A stretch of DNA of 38,329 bases, from the NCBI GenBank assembly GCA_051872535.1, contig JBJEDY010000053.1, forward strand, positions 1 through 38,329, in the 5' to 3' direction. Below are positions 1 through 8,534 of the stretch, one piece after another (position 1 is the stretch's first letter; the number at the start of each line of letters is the position of its first letter). The notes beneath the pieces are model-generated. The model saw only the letters and a list, made by a program, of their open reading frames with translations, searched no databases and was not told the DNA's origin. A program made the translations under genes and the position numbers. The DNA comes from CAOJBM01 sp051872535 (GTDB lineage Bacteria; Bacillota_I; Bacilli_A; RF39; UBA660).

Positions 1-692
1 GTTCCTTTAACAATAACTTCTATTTCATTTTTACCAGGATTTAAACTATGAACACCATTTCCAATTACTTGGTGATTTGGATTACTAGCAGATGCATTTA
101 TTGTAATACTTGATGATGATGGTTCTTTACAAGTTTAGTTTAAAATAGTTGAACTAAATACTGGATTTAAAGAACATCCCGTTACAAATAAAGATTTTAA
201 GGGATTTTTTACTTTAGAATCTGGATTATTACTAGGTGTTTGGTCAATTACAATTTCATTACCATGTGTTATAGTTGTAGATGCTTTTAAAGTTTCTGAA
301 TTACCATTTATTGTAGCCGTAAGATTTACTATTGATGTACCATTTATTGCTGTATCTTTTGTTTTAAAATGAATACTTAATGCTTGACCTTCTGTAAATT
401 TTTCTCCAGTTAAATCAATTGTGATATTTCCGTTTGTATTTTGAGCTTTTGGTGTACCATGTGATGAAAATGTATTTACATAATTAAGTTTACTCGTATC
501 ATATATAACTTTAAGATTTAATTGATTTACCTCAGTAGTTACTCCTTTTAGATAAATACCAACATTAAATTCTTTACCTGGTTCAACAACTGATTGTTCA
601 AGCCCCATTTGTATTTCTGCAGCTTCTATTTTCAATGGAATAAAAATAAATAAAGCTAGTACTAAAACTATTAAAAACTTCGTTTTTTTCAT
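1..692 (-). pseudogene. Secreted cohesin-like / cadherin-like surface protein, interrupted by an in-frame TAA; runs off the window
   Basis: Starts at 692 after an AAGGAG site. Residues 1-24 are a signal peptide (Lys-rich start, hydrophobic core, ending near IEAAE). Residues about 26-140 look like a cohesin or bacterial Ig-type beta domain (the GLEQSVVEPGKEFNV and LNLKVIYDTSKL patterns). From about 165 a cadherin-like beta-sandwich domain begins (LKSLFVTGCSLNPVFSS), but the frame meets TAA at 135-137. Past that TAA the same frame stays open to base 1 and reads TCKEPSSSSITINASASNP, then NGVHSLNPGKNEIEV, exactly the continuation expected for this domain. The TAA sits where family members have Tyr (TILN-Y-T), so a single TAT/TAC to TAA change explains it. 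Family assignment is by motif. Either a fresh pseudogene, a polymorphism or an assembly error. Confidence 0.75.
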
Positions 693-766
693 AATTATTT
701 CTCCTTTTTATTCAAACAACCCTTTATTTTTATAATCATACCATTATTTCATAAAAAAAACTAGAT

Positions 767-787
767 AAAAAAAGCTAGTTTTCTAGC
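767..787 (-). terminator. Rho-independent terminator after the RNase J gene
   Basis: On the minus strand GCTAG-AAAA-CTAGC (774-787) is followed by seven T. It lies directly after the stop codon of the RNase J-like gene. Confidence 0.75.
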
Positions 788-789
788 CT

Positions 790-2424
790 TTATACTTCTT
801 GAACGACTGCAATAATCATTGGTTTACATTCTGTTTCTTGATATAGATATTTTCCTAATTCTTCTCTAATTTCACTCTTAATTTTATTATACTCAATAAA
901 GTTATCAGTAATATTCTTTTCAATAACTGCTGCAGATATTTTCTTTATTTCATCAATCATATTAGTTGAATCTTTTACATAGATAAATCCTCTTGTAGTT
1001 ACTTCCGGTCCAACTAAAATAACTTTTTCTTTTTTACTTATTGTAGCACTAATTAATACAATACCACTTTCGCTAAGCATCTCTCTGTCTTTCAACACAA
1101 GTTCCCCAACATCATCATTTGATTTACCATCAATTAAGACATCATTAACTCTAACAGCATCAATTTTATCAACATACTTACCATTTTCAAATTCAATTAT
1201 TTCCCCATTTTGCTTAAGAAGAATATTTTCCTTTGGAATATTAAGAGTAGATGCAATATTAGCATTACCTACCATATAACGATATTCACCTTTAACAGGA
1301 ATATAGTATTTAGGTTTTAATAAATTTATCATTAACATTAAATCTTCACTTGATGCATGTTGCAAAATGTTTTTACCAGTTGGGATTGATTCAATATCAC
1401 AACCACACATAGCTAATTCATTTTCAATTTTAACTAAGATTTTTTCACTACTATCTTCACGAGATTCAGCAAATACAACCGTATCTTTTGGCTGAAGTTT
1501 AATAAATTTATCATAACCATTTAATATTTTACTCAAAGAATTATATGGATTTTCTTTATTGTCGGCCACTAATAAAATGGAATTATTATCTTCTAAATTA
1601 CTTAAATCTCCTAACATAGAATCATCAAAATTTAAGTAACCTTCTTTTTTAGCATAGTTAATTATATTTTGAAGTTGTTTTCCCATAATAATTATCTTAC
1701 GATGGGAATTTTCAGCACTTTTAAAGATTTCCTCAATTGTGTATAAATGGTTAGGTAAAACCAAAAATAATACTCTTCCACTATGATGTTTTAAAACATT
1801 TTTAAAGAATCCTGTTAAACGATGTGATGGTGAAGTATGACCAATTCTTTCTGAAAAAACTGATTCAGACATTAAAGCAAGTACCCCTTGCTTACCAACA
1901 TAAGCAATTTTACCTAAATCCATTGCATAATCATTTTGCATGGCTGGATCGATAATAAAGTCGCCTGTATAACAAATTGAACCATCTTTAGTATTTAATA
2001 CATACATAACAGAATCTGGTACTGAATGGTTAACTGATATTGGAAAAATACTATTAGTACCAAAACTAATTTTCTTGTGAGCTTTGATTTCAATTATTTT
2101 ATTAGGATCAACACCTTCATTTTCTAAGATAAACTTAGTAAACTTAGTTGCATAAACATGAACATTAGGAATTTGACTAATTAAATCTCCAACTGCCCCC
2201 ATATTTTCATAATGACCATGGGTTAAGAAAATACCTTTAATTCTCTTTTGATTCTTTACTAAGAATTCAAAATCAGGGATAACATAGTCAATCCCATATA
2301 GATTTTCATTAGCAAACTTTAAACCACAATCAAAAACAAATAGATCATTATCGACATCTATAATGTAGCAATTTTTACCATTTTCATCAAGTCCACCAAG
2401 ACTAAAAATTTTTATTTTACTCAT
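790..2424 (-). CDS. rnjB: RNase J-family protein with decayed active site (RNase J2-like)
   Basis: 544-residue metallo-beta-lactamase/beta-CASP protein; the family processes and degrades mRNA and 16S rRNA precursors, and in Bacilli J2 pairs with the active J1. Length, the GDF motif (TGDFIIDPAM), the LLKPKYYIPV segment and the C-terminal KPMIIAVVQEV fit RNase J throughout. The metal-binding motif HGHEDH is HGHYEN here (H69 and H71 kept, Asp to Glu, His to Asn), and the late PVHGEYRH motif is PVKGEYRY, so another His ligand is lost. This resembles RNase J2, which has weak exonuclease activity, rather than J1. The start at 2424 is preferred because an AAAGAG site lies 7 bases upstream; an ATG at 2430 would almost touch it. 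Sure of the family, fairly sure of the J2-like role. Confidence 0.88.
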   Translation of the reverse strand: MSKIKIFSLGGLDENGKNCYIIDVDNDLFVFDCGLKFANENLYGIDYVIPDFEFLVKNQKRIKGIFLTHGHYENMGAVGDLISQIPNVHVYATKFTKFILENEGVDPNKIIEIKAHKKISFGTNSIFPISVNHSVPDSVMYVLNTKDGSICYTGDFIIDPAMQNDYAMDLGKIAYVGKQGVLALMSESVFSERIGHTSPSHRLTGFFKNVLKHHSGRVLFLVLPNHLYTIEEIFKSAENSHRKIIIMGKQLQNIINYAKKEGYLNFDDSMLGDLSNLEDNNSILLVADNKENPYNSLSKILNGYDKFIKLQPKDTVVFAESREDSSEKILVKIENELAMCGCDIESIPTGKNILQHASSEDLMLMINLLKPKYYIPVKGEYRYMVGNANIASTLNIPKENILLKQNGEIIEFENGKYVDKIDAVRVNDVLIDGKSNDDVGELVLKDREMLSESGIVLISATISKKEKVILVGPEVTTRGFIYVKDSTNMIDEIKKISAAVIEKNITDNFIEYNKIKSEIREELGKYLYQETECKPMIIAVVQEV

Positions 2425-2509
2425 AATCATTCTCTTTTCTAATATTTATTAATTTAATATAAAGGCTTTGCTCGTTGTAATTATAACAAATATTAGTAAA
2501 AAAGACAAA

Positions 2510-3286
2510 TTATTTTACATTAACTTCAGTAATAAGTTTACTTAAAAAGACAATATCTAAATCTTTATTATGGATATATTTTATTAAAAGTTCTAGTTCC
2601 TCTTTCGTTACATCTTTGTTAACTTTGATAATAACACCATTTTCGATTTTGTTTTTTATTTCTAGAAGACCATCTTTTTTTAATTCTAAAGCTTCTACTA
2701 AGTAATATCTTCTTTTTTTGCATTCATTAATATTTACGTCGCTATTTATTATACAGATGTTAGTATTTATTTTGTCTTTATCTAATTGTTTTTCTAAAGC
2801 TTTAAAATCTTTATTCTCATTATTAAGTCTTTCATTAGATGTACCATAAGTTTCTAAATTTGTTAAAATATCATAATTGATTTTTAAATTATCTAAATAT
2901 TTTATAAAGGTAGAATTATATTCAATTATAATAGTTGCTTGTTTTTTTGATTTATTTCCACTTATTATTATTTTTTCTTTATTATCTTCTAAAGATATTT
3001 CCGGTGGAACTTGATTATAGGATAAGTAATATTTATTAAAAATTTTATATGGACGCATTTGATTAAATGATTCATTAACATTAACTTCTAAACCATTTAA
3101 TCCAGGTATAATGTATTCATCATTTATAATGGCATCAATACTATTTACTTGCATATCATCCTTTACTTCATTGATACTTTTCATTATAGGATTAGAGTTT
3201 TTAGCAATTAATGACGCTTTGTTAGTAAAGTAAAAACTAAATATCATTATAATTACTAAGAAAGAATATTGATATATTTTTTTCAT
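2510..3286 (-). CDS. Membrane-anchored extracellular protein of unknown function
   Basis: 258 residues. Residues 5-24 form one hydrophobic segment (signal anchor) without a clear cleavage site or lipobox; the rest is soluble, Lys/Asn/Asp-rich and presumably outside the cell. Residues about 55-75 hold an IIPGLNGLEVNVNESF motif, followed by IISGNKSKKQATIIIEYNS. This N-terminal layout reminds me of extracellular regions attached to polysaccharide deacetylase-type proteins, but no deacetylase metal motif is visible, so I do not assign an activity. Short stretches near the C-terminus (LEIKNKIENGVIIKVNKDV and LELLIKYIHNKDLDIVFLS) resemble a degenerate NodB-like fold end. It stands alone behind the RNase J gene, 80 bases away, with its start after an AGGTGA site. 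Confidence 0.6.
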   Translation of the reverse strand: MKKIYQYSFLVIIMIFSFYFTNKASLIAKNSNPIMKSINEVKDDMQVNSIDAIINDEYIIPGLNGLEVNVNESFNQMRPYKIFNKYYLSYNQVPPEISLEDNKEKIIISGNKSKKQATIIIEYNSTFIKYLDNLKINYDILTNLETYGTSNERLNNENKDFKALEKQLDKDKINTNICIINSDVNINECKKRRYYLVEALELKKDGLLEIKNKIENGVIIKVNKDVTKEELELLIKYIHNKDLDIVFLSKLITEVNVK

Positions 3287-3354
3287 AAAGTCACCTAATT
3301 AACTATATGAAAGATAAAGTTTTTTTTTCAAATTATTTATTATTTTTGTTATCA

Positions 3355-3413
3355 ATAAAAAAAACAACTCTAGTTAATTGCAGAAATTAGTTTTCATTTA
3401 ACTTAACTAGAGT
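3355..3413 (-). terminator. Terminator downstream of ssb
   Basis: ACTCTAGTTAA (3367-3377) and TTAACTAGAGT (3403-3413) are perfect 11-base inverted arms around an AT-rich loop. On the minus strand the distal arm is followed by a run of T. Confidence 0.7.
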
Positions 3414-3445
3414 GATTTTTATATTTTTTTTGTTTACAAATTTTA

Positions 3446-3778
3446 TTATTTATCTTCTTTCTTACTTGATAAAAATGTTACTTTCTCAGCAACAACTTGT
3501 AGTTTGTATTTTTGATTTCCTTCTTTATCTGTGTATTTATCCATTTGAATACGTCCTTTAATACCAACAATATCACCTTTATGGCAATATTCAGAAGTAT
3601 TACTTGCTATAGCATCCCATAATACACAATCGATAAAATCAGTTTCATATAGACCATCAATGTTTTTGTAAGTTCTTTGAACAGCTAAAGTTACAGACGA
3701 AATTTTCTTACCACTTTCAGAAGTTATAACTTCTGGGTCTTTAGTTAATCTTCCAACTAACACTACTTGATTTAACAT
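3446..3778 (-). CDS. ssb: Single-stranded DNA-binding protein, short form
   Basis: 110 residues forming one OB fold: LNQVVLVGRLTKDPEV, the SSVTLAVQRTYK strand and the FIDCVLWD core are classic bacterial SSB. It binds ssDNA during replication, repair or competence. It ends SSKKEDK soon after the OB fold and lacks both the Gly/Gln-rich linker and the acidic DDDIPF tip that recruits partners. It therefore resembles B. subtilis SsbB (competence) or another secondary SSB more than the essential SsbA; the usual rpsF-ssb-rpsR setting is also absent. The start at 3778 has a GGGAGG site 9 bases upstream; the in-frame TTG at 3784 is not needed. Confidence 0.92.
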   Translation of the reverse strand: MLNQVVLVGRLTKDPEVITSESGKKISSVTLAVQRTYKNIDGLYETDFIDCVLWDAIASNTSEYCHKGDIVGIKGRIQMDKYTDKEGNQKYKLQVVAEKVTFLSSKKEDK

Positions 3779-3911
3779 TGTCAAAACCTCCCTTCAAAAG
3801 GCACTATAACAAAATGATAATGTAGATACAAATTACAAAAAAAGTATTTTTGTATAGAGGTTTATAGTAGAAATATTCTAAATGATATTTATTCTGAATA
3901 CTTTGGTATAC

Positions 3912-3947
3912 AAAAAAAAGACAATAATAATTTTTTTGTCTTTTTTT
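3912..3947 (-). terminator. Terminator of sufB
   Basis: On the minus strand AAAAAAAGAC ... GTCTTTTTTT forms an A/T-rich hairpin ending in eight T, beginning inside the sufB stop codon. Confidence 0.6.
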
Positions 3948-5241
3948 AATTTTTTAATAAACGATTTAATTCTACAGCATATTCCATAGGGAGTTCTTTT
4001 TTAAAATCATTAATAAATCCCATAATTAACAATTCTTTAGCTGTATTTTCAGAGATACCTTTGCTTGTTAAATAAAATAGTTGTTCTTCATTAACTTTAG
4101 AAATTGTTGCTTCATGTTCTAAAATACTGCTTTTATTACCTACAATATTTTTAGGATATGTATCACTTTTTGATAAATCATCCAAAAGAATCGTATCACA
4201 TTTGATACTAGCACGACTATTTAAGGCATTCTTACTTATTTTAGTTGTTCCACGATAATTGGCTGTTCCACCATTAGAAGCAATAGATTTCGAAACAATA
4301 TTACTTCTAGTATTCTTTCCTAAATGAATCATCTTTGCGCCAGCATCAAGAACTTGTCCTTCTTTGGCATAAGCAATAGAGATAGAATTACCAACAGAGT
4401 TGTCTCCTTTTAAAATACAACTTGGATATTTCATAGTTACTTTACTTCCAATATTACCATCGATCCATTCCATAAGACCATTTTCTGAAACAATAGCTCT
4501 TTTAGTGACTAAGTTATAAACATCTGTTGACCAATTTTGAATAGTTGAGTAACGACATTTGGCATTTTTCTTAACAAATATTTCAACAACACCAGCATGA
4601 AGAGAACTAGATGAATAAGATGGTGCCGTACACCCTTCTATGTATTGTAATTCAGCTCCTTCATCTACAATTATGATTGTTCGCTCAAACTGACCTAATG
4701 ATTCAGAATTAATGCGAAAATAGCTTTGCAATGGACGATCTACTTTAGTATTTTTAGGAATATATATAAATGATCCTCCACTCCATGCCGCACCATTTAA
4801 AGCTGTATATTTATTTTCGGCATAGTTTACTAAATGATTAAAATATTCTTTAAATAATTCTGGATATTTTTGTAATGCATCATCTGTAGAAGTGAAAATA
4901 ATATCATTATTTAAACTTGTATTATGATAAACTACTTCACTTTCAAATTGATTAGTAACTCCTCCTAAATACTCTTTTTCAGCTTTAATAACTCCTAATT
5001 CATCAAATGTTTTTCTGATGTTACAAGAAACATTCTTCCAGTCATTAGTTAATTTTGATGAGTCATCTTTTTTATAATAATTTAAATTATCAAAATCTAT
5101 ATCCAGTTCAGGACCAAAAGATGGGTTATCTAATTCTTGAAACTTTTCCAAAGATTGTAAACGAAAATCTAGCATCCATTTTGGTTCATTTTTAGATGCC
5201 GATAAATTGATTATAAATTGTTTATCTAATTTCTTTTTCAT
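3946..5241 (-). CDS. sufB: Fe-S cluster assembly scaffold SufB (orphan)
   Basis: About 431 residues, slightly shorter than the usual 465. SufB forms the SufBCD scaffold on which iron-sulfur clusters are built with the ATPase SufC. Family marks are the IRKTFDELGV and EVVYHNT region, YIEGCTAPSYSSSSLHAGVVEIF, the beta-helix core (SRASIKCDTILLDDLSKSDTYP), HEATISKV, and the SufB-type end ELPMEYAVELNRL. No sufC, sufD, sufS or sufU is adjacent: the gene has its own promoter and terminator. A perfect TATAAT lies at 5258-5263, so transcription should begin near 5251. That leaves the GTG at 5250 and ATG at 5247 leaderless; I chose the ATG at 5241, with AAGTG 8 bases upstream. Confidence 0.88.
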   Translation of the reverse strand: MKKKLDKQFIINLSASKNEPKWMLDFRLQSLEKFQELDNPSFGPELDIDFDNLNYYKKDDSSKLTNDWKNVSCNIRKTFDELGVIKAEKEYLGGVTNQFESEVVYHNTSLNNDIIFTSTDDALQKYPELFKEYFNHLVNYAENKYTALNGAAWSGGSFIYIPKNTKVDRPLQSYFRINSESLGQFERTIIIVDEGAELQYIEGCTAPSYSSSSLHAGVVEIFVKKNAKCRYSTIQNWSTDVYNLVTKRAIVSENGLMEWIDGNIGSKVTMKYPSCILKGDNSVGNSISIAYAKEGQVLDAGAKMIHLGKNTRSNIVSKSIASNGGTANYRGTTKISKNALNSRASIKCDTILLDDLSKSDTYPKNIVGNKSSILEHEATISKVNEEQLFYLTSKGISENTAKELLIMGFINDFKKELPMEYAVELNRLLKN

Positions 5242-5257
5242 ATTCATCACTTGTATT

Positions 5258-5286
5258 ATTATACACTAATATTATTACTTTGAAAA
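5258..5286 (-). promoter_or_regulatory. Promoter of sufB
   Basis: Minus-strand TATAAT at 5258-5263 with a weak -35 (TTTTCA, 5281-5286) at 17-base spacing. The predicted transcription start almost coincides with the first possible start codons. Confidence 0.5.
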
Positions 5287-5332
5287 TCAATTAGTTTATG
5301 ATATTATTATTATAGAATAGTGGGTGTTTAAA

Positions 5333-6382
5333 ATGGCAGCAAACAATAATATTAATGATTATCTATTAAAAGAAATGAAAGAACTTAATCCAAATTTAAA
5401 TGGTATTAATTATGATATTACAACTAATACTATTTCTTATAATGGTCTAAGTGTTAATTTAAATCACTTTTCTTTATCTGAAATATATAATCAATATGGT
5501 CAATTAAAAAGTGATATTGAAGTTATAAACCCCTTAGATTTATTTAATGCTATTTCTATTAATGTTGCTGTTAAAGAAAAAGAATATACTAAAAATAATG
5601 ATAGTATTGATCAGATTCAAAATATTGAACCTTATATAAAAAATATTAAATTAATTAAAGAGAAAAATGATCTTGGTACAGAAAAACAATTTATAAACAT
5701 TACAACTACTGATGGTAAAAGTCATACTCTTTACGATTTCTTACCTAATGATGTTATAGAAGCATTAAAAAATATTGCCCAAAGAAATGGAAATAGTTTT
5801 CAAGGTATTACAGAGAATGATTTATTTGCTCAAATAAGAATAAAACTGGAAGATAAATTTGAAATAAAAAGTAAAGATGATCAAGATAAAAAAGAAGAAA
5901 TAATACCATTTAATGACGGAAGTATTGTAGTAGATGGTACTAAACTAATTGACGTTCCAGAATATATTAATATTGTTGAAAATTCTAATGGCATTAGTGC
6001 TAAAGAATTAGCGAAAAAAGAATTTTTTGAAAGTTTTATGTCAAATTTATATTCATATAAAAGTTATTTAGGTAAAGATGCTTTAGATATGTGGAATAGT
6101 TATGAACAGTATATTATTGTTAATAGTACTTTGGAAAATTATCCACCTAAAATTGCAGAAGCAATTGATGTTTATAACAAAATTAATGAGAATGCTAAAC
6201 AAGTTGAACTTAAAAATGCTGAAAATAAATCATTAGTATTAAATTATCAAAATGAACTGGCAAGAAAGCAAGCTGTAGCAAATAATAGAGCTGGTGTTGC
6301 TAGTGCTTTACTTATTGTTGAAATTACATCATTTGTAAGTATTATTTTAGCTACAATAATATTTGTATTATTTAGAACTTAA
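5333..6382 (+). CDS. Tail-anchored protein of unknown function
   Basis: 349 residues, not recognised. The start at 5333 has GTGGGTG 8 bases upstream. The N-terminal 110 residues (INDYLLKEMKELNPNLNGI ...) and a middle domain (FINITTTDGKSHTLYDFLPNDVIEAL) are soluble; residues about 175-190 are a charged KSKDDQDKKEE linker. Residues about 270-320 are helical and rich in Asn/Ala/Glu (probable coiled coil). The last 25 residues (LLIVEITSFVSIILATIIFVLF) are one membrane helix with almost nothing behind it, so it would be C-terminally anchored and face the cytoplasm. It is transcribed divergently from sufB and has its own strong terminator. No enzymatic motif seen. Confidence 0.65.
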   Translation: MAANNNINDYLLKEMKELNPNLNGINYDITTNTISYNGLSVNLNHFSLSEIYNQYGQLKSDIEVINPLDLFNAISINVAVKEKEYTKNNDSIDQIQNIEPYIKNIKLIKEKNDLGTEKQFINITTTDGKSHTLYDFLPNDVIEALKNIAQRNGNSFQGITENDLFAQIRIKLEDKFEIKSKDDQDKKEEIIPFNDGSIVVDGTKLIDVPEYINIVENSNGISAKELAKKEFFESFMSNLYSYKSYLGKDALDMWNSYEQYIIVNSTLENYPPKIAEAIDVYNKINENAKQVELKNAENKSLVLNYQNELARKQAVANNRAGVASALLIVEITSFVSIILATIIFVLFRT

Positions 6383-6393
6383 AGATTAATTAT

Positions 6394-6423
6394 AAAATCC
6401 TAATTCAGCTGAATTAGGATTTT
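6394..6423. terminator. Bidirectional terminator
   Basis: A perfect 30-base palindrome (AAAATCCTAATTCAG and its complement) with T-runs on both sides, between the convergent unknown gene and spoVS. Confidence 0.8.
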
Positions 6424-6468
6424 AATGATTTTTTTTATACTTTTTTCTAACTAGTTCATTATAAATAT

Positions 6469-6729
6469 TTATCTTGTTTCAACTAACAGTTTAATAGCTG
6501 TTTTTTGTTCACCTTGTATTTCAATATCATTAAAAGATGGAATTACAACAAGATTTACTCCTGATGGTGCAATAAAACCACGACATATAATAATTGCCTT
6601 TATAGCTTGATTTAATGCTCCTGCCCCTACTGCTTGTAATTCAACTGAACTATTTTCTCTAATTACATTAGCAAGTGCTCCTGCTACTTTACTTGGATTT
6701 GAACTAGATGATACTTTAAGTATTTCCAT
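6469..6729 (-). CDS. spoVS: Stage V sporulation protein S (SpoVS)
   Basis: 86 residues, the full length of this small Alba-like family. The signature runs end to end: LKVSSSSNPSKVAGALAN, VELQAVGAGALNQAIKAI, ICRGFIAPSGVNLVVIPSF, and the closing GEQKTAIKLLVETR. In B. subtilis SpoVS influences sporulation and septation; it also occurs in non-sporulating relatives, so its presence does not prove spore formation. It is monocistronic here, with an AAAGGAAG site upstream of the ATG. Confidence 0.95.
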   Translation of the reverse strand: MEILKVSSSSNPSKVAGALANVIRENSSVELQAVGAGALNQAIKAIIICRGFIAPSGVNLVVIPSFNDIEIQGEQKTAIKLLVETR

Positions 6730-6787
6730 ATTTATTTCTTCCTTTCTTAATAAAGTTTATTGTTTTATTTTTTAATTATGACTATAA

Positions 6788-6816
6788 TTGAATTATTACA
6801 ATGTATTGTGTATAAT
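6788..6816 (+). promoter_or_regulatory. Promoter of map
   Basis: TTGAAT (6788-6793), 17-base spacer, TATAAT (6811-6816); 21 bases then separate the -10 from the start codon, which follows GGAGGGG. Confidence 0.75.
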
Positions 6817-6837
6817 ACTTTTTGTTGGAGGGGCATT

Positions 6838-7596
6838 ATGATTACAATAAAAACAGATGAAGAAATAAAAAAATTAAGAATTGCTGGAGAAGTTGTTGGT
6901 AAGACTCATAAATATTTACAACAATTCTTAAAACCTGGTATAACTACGAAAGAAATTGATAAATTAGCGGAAGAATACATAATAAGTCAAGGCTGTACAC
7001 CATCATTTAAAGGTTTATATGGCTTTCCTGGATCTATTTGTATTTCAATTAATGAAGAAGTTGTTCATGGTATTCCTAGTAGTAGAAAATTACAAAATGG
7101 CGATATATTAAAACTAGATATTGGAGCTAGTTACGAAGGATATCACGGAGATTCAGCTTGGAGTTATCTCATTGGTGATGGCAGTGATAAAGATAAAAAA
7201 CTACTTCAACATACTGAAGAGGCTTTAATGGCTGGACTTAGTGCTATTCATAATGGATGTCATGTTGGCGATATTGGTCATGCAATATCAAAAGTGGCTC
7301 ATAAATATAATTTAGGCATTGTTAGAGAATTAGTTGGCCACGGAGTTGGAAGTGCTGTTCATGAAGACCCTGATGTTCCTAACTATGGTAATAAAGGTAA
7401 TGGTCCTGTTTTAAAAACAGGGATGGTTATTGCTGTCGAACCAATGTTAAATCAAGGTACTGCTACAATATATATGTTAGACGATGAATGGACCATTATT
7501 ACTGGGGACGATAAGAATTCTGCACATTTTGAACATACTATATTGGTTACAGATACTGGTTATGAAATATTAACAAAAAGAGATGTAGAGGTATAA
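6838..7596 (+). CDS. map: Methionine aminopeptidase, type I
   Basis: 252 residues. It removes the initiator Met from nascent proteins in the cytoplasm. The five metal ligands of the pita-bread fold are present: D94 (LKLDIGA), D105 (YHGDSAW), H168 (GHGVG), E201 (AVEPM) and E232 (HFEHT); H77 and H175 fit the substrate-binding histidines. The start at 6838 follows GGAGGGG by 5 bases, so an upstream in-frame extension is rejected. Unlike many Firmicutes, it is not in the ribosomal protein operon between adk and infA but stands alone with its own promoter. No SEC-C zinc motif is present. Confidence 0.95.
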   Translation: MITIKTDEEIKKLRIAGEVVGKTHKYLQQFLKPGITTKEIDKLAEEYIISQGCTPSFKGLYGFPGSICISINEEVVHGIPSSRKLQNGDILKLDIGASYEGYHGDSAWSYLIGDGSDKDKKLLQHTEEALMAGLSAIHNGCHVGDIGHAISKVAHKYNLGIVRELVGHGVGSAVHEDPDVPNYGNKGNGPVLKTGMVIAVEPMLNQGTATIYMLDDEWTIITGDDKNSAHFEHTILVTDTGYEILTKRDVEV

Positions 7597-7626
7597 AAAA
7601 AATTTATCGATCGATAAATTTTTTTA
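7595..7626. terminator. Bidirectional terminator between map and the methyltransferase gene
   Basis: The palindrome AATTTATCGATCGATAAATT (7601-7620) is flanked by A- and T-runs on both sides, serving both convergent genes. Confidence 0.8.
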
Positions 7627-7651
7627 ATTTATAAAATAAAATCTATAATAA

Positions 7652-8518
7652 TTATTTTTCCCATCGAGTATATGAACCACAAGGTAAAACCATATTACTA
7701 TTCTTTAAAGGTATTCCTAATTCATCAGAAGAAATTGTTCCTTTATACTTTTTACCTACAGTTAATTCTAAAACATTTTCAATAACTGTTTGAGATAATC
7801 CTGTTGTATATGAGTTTATTATAAATAAAATTGGATCATCACTTAATATTTCACTACATAAATCTACTAATTCATATAAATCTTTTTCTATATTCCAAAC
7901 TTCCCCATTTTTTCCTCTTCCAAATGATGGTGGATCCATTAGAATAATATCATATTTATGTTCCCTTTTGATTTCTCTTTTTACAAACTTTTTAACATCA
8001 TCAACTAAATATCTTATAGGAGCATCAGCAAGTCCTGATGATTTAGCATTCTCTTTCGCCCATGCAACCATCCCTTCAGAAGAATCTACATGTACTACAC
8101 TTGCTCCTTCTTTAGCTGCTGCAATAGTTGCAGCTCCTGTATATGCAAATAAATTTAAAACATTAATGTGTCTATTTGTATTTTTTATCTTTTCCCTAAT
8201 TAAGTTCCAGTTATATGCTTGTTCAGGAAATAAACCAGTATGTTTAAATCCCATTAATTTTAAATTAAATGTTAAGTCCTTATAAGATACTGTCCAACGA
8301 TCTTTAAGTTTTTTATTCTTAATATCCCAAGAACCGCCACCTTTATTACTACGATTATAGATAGCATCAATATTATTCCATTCATTTTTATTCATTTTAT
8401 CTGGCCATATAATTTGTGGATCTGGCCTTAGTAATTTAACACCATTCCAATTTTCAAGTTTCATTTTATCAGCCATATCTAATAATTCATAATCATAAAA
8501 GTCATTAACTAATTTCAT
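7652..8518 (-). CDS. Class I SAM-dependent methyltransferase, RlmI-like
   Basis: 288 residues. The Rossmann methyltransferase domain covers about residues 90-260: motif I is VLNLFAYTGAATIAAA, the acidic loop HVDSS follows, and motif IV is LMDPPSFGRG, the DPPSF form typical of RlmI/RlmK rRNA cytosine or guanine methyltransferases. It lacks the N-terminal PUA domain of E. coli RlmI, so the exact rRNA target cannot be assigned. It is the last gene of an operon with the HAD phosphatase and histidine phosphatase; the gap to the latter is 16 bases and an AGGTGA site precedes the ATG. Confidence 0.85.
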   Translation of the reverse strand: MKLVNDFYDYELLDMADKMKLENWNGVKLLRPDPQIIWPDKMNKNEWNNIDAIYNRSNKGGGSWDIKNKKLKDRWTVSYKDLTFNLKLMGFKHTGLFPEQAYNWNLIREKIKNTNRHINVLNLFAYTGAATIAAAKEGASVVHVDSSEGMVAWAKENAKSSGLADAPIRYLVDDVKKFVKREIKREHKYDIILMDPPSFGRGKNGEVWNIEKDLYELVDLCSEILSDDPILFIINSYTTGLSQTVIENVLELTVGKKYKGTISSDELGIPLKNSNMVLPCGSYTRWEK

Positions 8519-8534
8519 AAAGTCACCTGTTTAA

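Noticed and set aside
6760..6837. N-terminal extension of methionine aminopeptidase from 6760
   Set aside because: It would cross the TTGAAT/TATAAT promoter; the ATG at 6838 follows GGAGGGG and begins at the conserved family start.
7968..8285. Plus-strand frame of 105 codons inside the methyltransferase gene
   Set aside because: Lies antisense to a well-supported gene, with no ribosome binding site or recognisable protein features.
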